Shown: positions 61,201 to 64,000 of the stretch, in pieces
Layout of the letters: each line of letters starts with the position of its first letter
Numbering within the stretch: the first letter of the stretch is position 1
Assembly (NCBI GenBank): GCA_947623455.1
Contig: OX392527.1
Location: 9,606,001 to 9,670,000, forward strand
DNA from: Mimachlamys varia
Taxonomy: Eukaryota > Mollusca > Bivalvia > Pectinida > Pectinidae
Reading direction: 5' to 3'
Length of the DNA stretch: 64,000 nucleotides
Made by a program: the position numbers and the translations under genes
The notes under the pieces: generated by a model
The model's input: the letters and a program-made list of their open reading frames with translations, nothing else
Databases searched by the model: none
What the model was told of the DNA's origin: nothing

Positions 61201-63701
61201 TGATTGTTATATAGAGGTTACACAACCAGTGATTGTTATATAGAGGTTACACAACCAATGGTTGTTATATAGAGGTTACACAACCAATGGTTGTTATATA
61301 GAGGTTACACAACCAATGGTTGTTATATAGAGGTTACACAACCAGTGATTGTTATATAGAGGTTACACAACCACTTAGTTATATAGAGGTTACACGACCA
61401 GTGATTGTTATATAGAGGTTACACAACCAGTGATTGTTATATAGAGGTTACACAACCACTTTGTTATATAGAGGTTACACAACCACTTAGTTATATAGAG
61501 GTTACACGACCAGTGATTGTTATATAGAGGTTACACAACCAGTGATTGTTATATAGAGGTTACACAACCACTTTGTTATATAGAGGTTACACAACCAGTG
61601 ATTGTTATATAGAGGTTACACAACCACCAGCGATTGTTATATAGAGGTTACACAACCAGTGATTGTTATATAGAGGTTACACAACCACTTTGTTATATAG
61701 AGGTTACACAACCAGTGGTTGTTATATAGAGGTTACACAACCAGTGATTGTTATATAGAGGTTACACAACCACTTTGTTATATAGAGGTTACACAACCAA
61801 TGGTTGTTATATAGAGGTTACACAACCAATGGTTGTTATATAGAGGTTACACAACCAGTGGTTGTTATATCGAGGTTACACAACCAGTGGTTGTTATATA
61901 GAGGTTACACAACCAATGGTTGTTATATAGAGGTTACACAACCAGTGATTGTTATATAGAGGTTACACAACCAGTGATTGTTATATAGAGGTTACACAAC
62001 CAATGGTTGTTATATAGAGGTTACACAACCAATGGTTGTTATATAGAGGTTACACAACCACTTTGTTATATAGAGGTTACACAACCACTTTGTTATATAG
62101 AGGTTACACAACCACTTTGTTATATAGAGGTTACACAACCAGTGATTGTTATATAGAGGTTACACAACCAGTGGTTGTTATATAGAGGTTACACAACCAG
62201 TGGTTGTTATATAGAGGTTACACAACCAATGGTTGTTATATAAAGGTTACACAACCAGCGATTGTTATATAGAGGTTACACAACCAGTGATTGTTATATA
62301 GAGGTTACACAACCAGTGATTGTTATATAGAGGTTACACAACCACTTTGTTATATAGAGGTTACACAACCAATGGTTGTTATATAGAGGTTACACAACCA
62401 ATGGTTGTTATATAGAGGTTACACAACCAGTGGTTGTTATATAGAGGTTACACAACCAGTGGTTGTTATATAGAGGTTACACAACCAATGGTTGTTATAT
62501 AGAGGTTACACAACCAGTGATTGTTATATAGAGGTTACACAACCACTTAGTTATATAGAGGTTACACAACCAGTGGTTGTTATATAGAGGTTACACAACC
62601 AGTGGTTGTTATATAGAGGTTACACAACCAGTGATTGTTATATAGAGGTTACACAACCAGTGATTGTTATATAGAGGTTACACAACCAATGGTTGTTATA
62701 TAGAGGTTACACAACCAATGGTTGTTATATAGAGGTTACACAACCAATGGTTGTTATATAGAGGTTACACAACCAGTGATTGTTATATAGAGGTTACACA
62801 ACCACTTAGTTATATAGAGGTTACACGACCAGTGATTGTTATATAGAGGTTACACAACCAGTGATTGTTATATAGAGGTTACACAACCACTTTGTTATAT
62901 AGAGGTTACACAACCACTTAGTTATATAGAGGTTACACGACCAGTGATTGTTATATAGAGGTTACACAACCAGTGATTGTTATATAGAGGTTACACAACC
63001 ACTTTGTTATATAGAGGTTACACAACCAGTGATTGTTATATAGAGGTTACACAACCACCAGCGATTGTTATATAGAGGTTACACAACCAGTGATTGTTAT
63101 ATAGAGGTTACACAACCACTTTGTTATATAGAGGTTACACAACCAGTGGTTGTTATATAGAGGTTACACAACCAGTGATTGTTATATAGAGGTTACACAA
63201 CCAGTGATTGTTATATAGAGGTTACACAACCACTTTGTTATATAGAGGTTACACAACCAGTGGTTGTTATATAGAGGTTACACAACCAGCGGTTGTTATA
63301 TAGAGGTTACACAACCACTTTGTTATATAGAGGTTACACAACCACTTTGTTATATAGAGGTTACACAACCAGTGATTGTTATATAGAGGTTACACAACCA
63401 GCGGTTGTTATATAGAGGTTACACAACCAGTGATTGTTTTATAGAGGTTACACAACCAATGGTTGTTATATAGAGGTTACACAACCAATGGTTGTTATAT
63501 AGAGGTTACACAACCAGTGATTGTTATATAGAGGTTACACAACCAATGATTGTTATAAAGAGGTTACACAACCAGTGATTGTTATATAGAGGTTACACAA
63601 CCAGTGATTGTTATATAGAGGTTACACAACCAGTGATTGTTATATAGAGGTTACACAACCAATGGTTGTTATATAGAGGTTACACAACCAATGGTTGTTA
63701 T
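58222..63701. repeat. 29/27-bp minisatellite, about 190 copies
   Basis: The unit is GTTATATAGAGGTTACACAA then CCAGTGATT (29 bp). Variants are CCAGTGGTT, CCAATGGTT and the 27-bp CCACTTTGTTATA/CCACTTAGTTATA. The junction ACAACC-AAT-GGTTGT is a perfect 6-bp inverted repeat in the GGTT units. Rare markers reveal higher-order blocks of about 1.4 kb: CACCAGCGATTG near 58752, 61623 and 63054; TTATATCGAGG near 60496 and 61869; TATATAAAGG near 59314, 60924 and 62240. Stops occur in all frames, so there is no protein. Confidence 0.96.
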
Positions 63702-63716
63702 GTAAGCAATTAATGT

Positions 63717-63849
63717 TTTAGCAAATGTTGTTACAGTCCTAAAAGACACATGGCTATTGGTGGCAAACTAAATAAAGCCCCGTAGGGCTGTATGAAAGTT
63801 TGTCAGCAATAACAATGTGTGTTATAGGACTGCAACACTGTTTGCTAAA
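63717..63849. mobile_element. 133-bp foldback element at the edge of the 29-bp array
   Basis: The left arm 63717-63751 begins TTTAGCAAATGTTGTTACAG. The right arm 63815-63849 ends GGACTGCAACACTGTTTGCT then AAA. Over 35 bp the arms are complementary with about six mismatches. The inner part also pairs (GGCAAACTAAATAAAGCCC with GGGCTGTATGAAAGTTTGTC) around AGCCCCGTAGGGCT, so nearly the whole segment can fold on itself. There is no coding capacity. A target duplication was not identified. It starts only 15 bp after the array ends. Confidence 0.72.
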
Positions 63850-64000
63850 ATTTTCATTAATAATAATTAAAACATAATTAAAACATAATAATAATAATTA
63901 GCTCGTGTATGGAACAATTTCTAAACGAAATACATTTTCTAAAGGCAAATATTATTCTAAGAAGGAAAATCAAGGTCTCAGTTGTGTCAATTAACCGGAA
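63850..64000. other. AT-rich right flank
   Basis: AATAATTAAAACATAAT-type low-complexity sequence, then unique DNA to the window end. Nothing callable. Confidence 0.5.

Overview
This looks like nuclear DNA of an invertebrate animal, most likely a bivalve mollusc. The evidence is: no dense bacterial-type coding; one metazoan Golgi glycosyltransferase gene with a 5' splice acceptor; degraded Penelope-like retroelements with a GIY-YIG endonuclease piece; and two decayed copies of what I recognise from memory as a dispersed repeat common in bivalve genomes. Species cannot be fixed from the sequence.

About 52 of 64 kb (roughly 80 %) is tandem repeat. There are ten main families, eight of which look unrelated to each other, plus two small AT-rich ones. 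In order: a 50-bp array (521-2970); a very large 38-bp array (4017-39787, 940 units); a 45-bp array in two blocks (40654-41571 and 41875-42173); a related 46-48-bp array (42851-43806); a 30-bp array (44378-44976); a 21-bp array (46982-47812); a 22-bp array (49130-50018); a 24-bp array (50300-51325); a ~40-bp array (54878-57430); and a 29/27-bp array (58222-63701). The long ORFs inside them exist because unit lengths are multiples of three or contain no stop; I do not call them genes.

Between 42.2 and 46.0 kb lies a retroelement graveyard. It holds two separate reverse-transcriptase fragments of a Penelope-like element on the minus strand and a GIY-YIG endonuclease fragment on the plus strand. 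The first RT fragment is split by an 89-bp near-perfect palindrome bounded by a 9-bp direct repeat, which is a clear transposon-insertion signature.

The only convincing intact protein gene is a brainiac-like beta-1,3-glycosyltransferase (GT31) at 52611-53711 on the minus strand. Its whole coding sequence is in one exon. It has an overlapping out-of-frame upstream ORF and a probable splice acceptor 60 bases upstream of the start codon. A foldback element and two perfect CRE palindromes lie 0.3-0.8 kb upstream.

Main points of interest: (i) the 38-bp array keeps exact register over 36 kb except for 33-bp and 43-bp units, which occur as pairs exactly 147 bp apart; (ii) several unrelated arrays carry a short inverted repeat in every unit; (iii) the palindromic insertion in the RT; (iv) the overlapping uORF. 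I found no RNA genes, CRISPR arrays or complete mobile elements. The counts and phases given here were worked out by hand from the printed coordinates.
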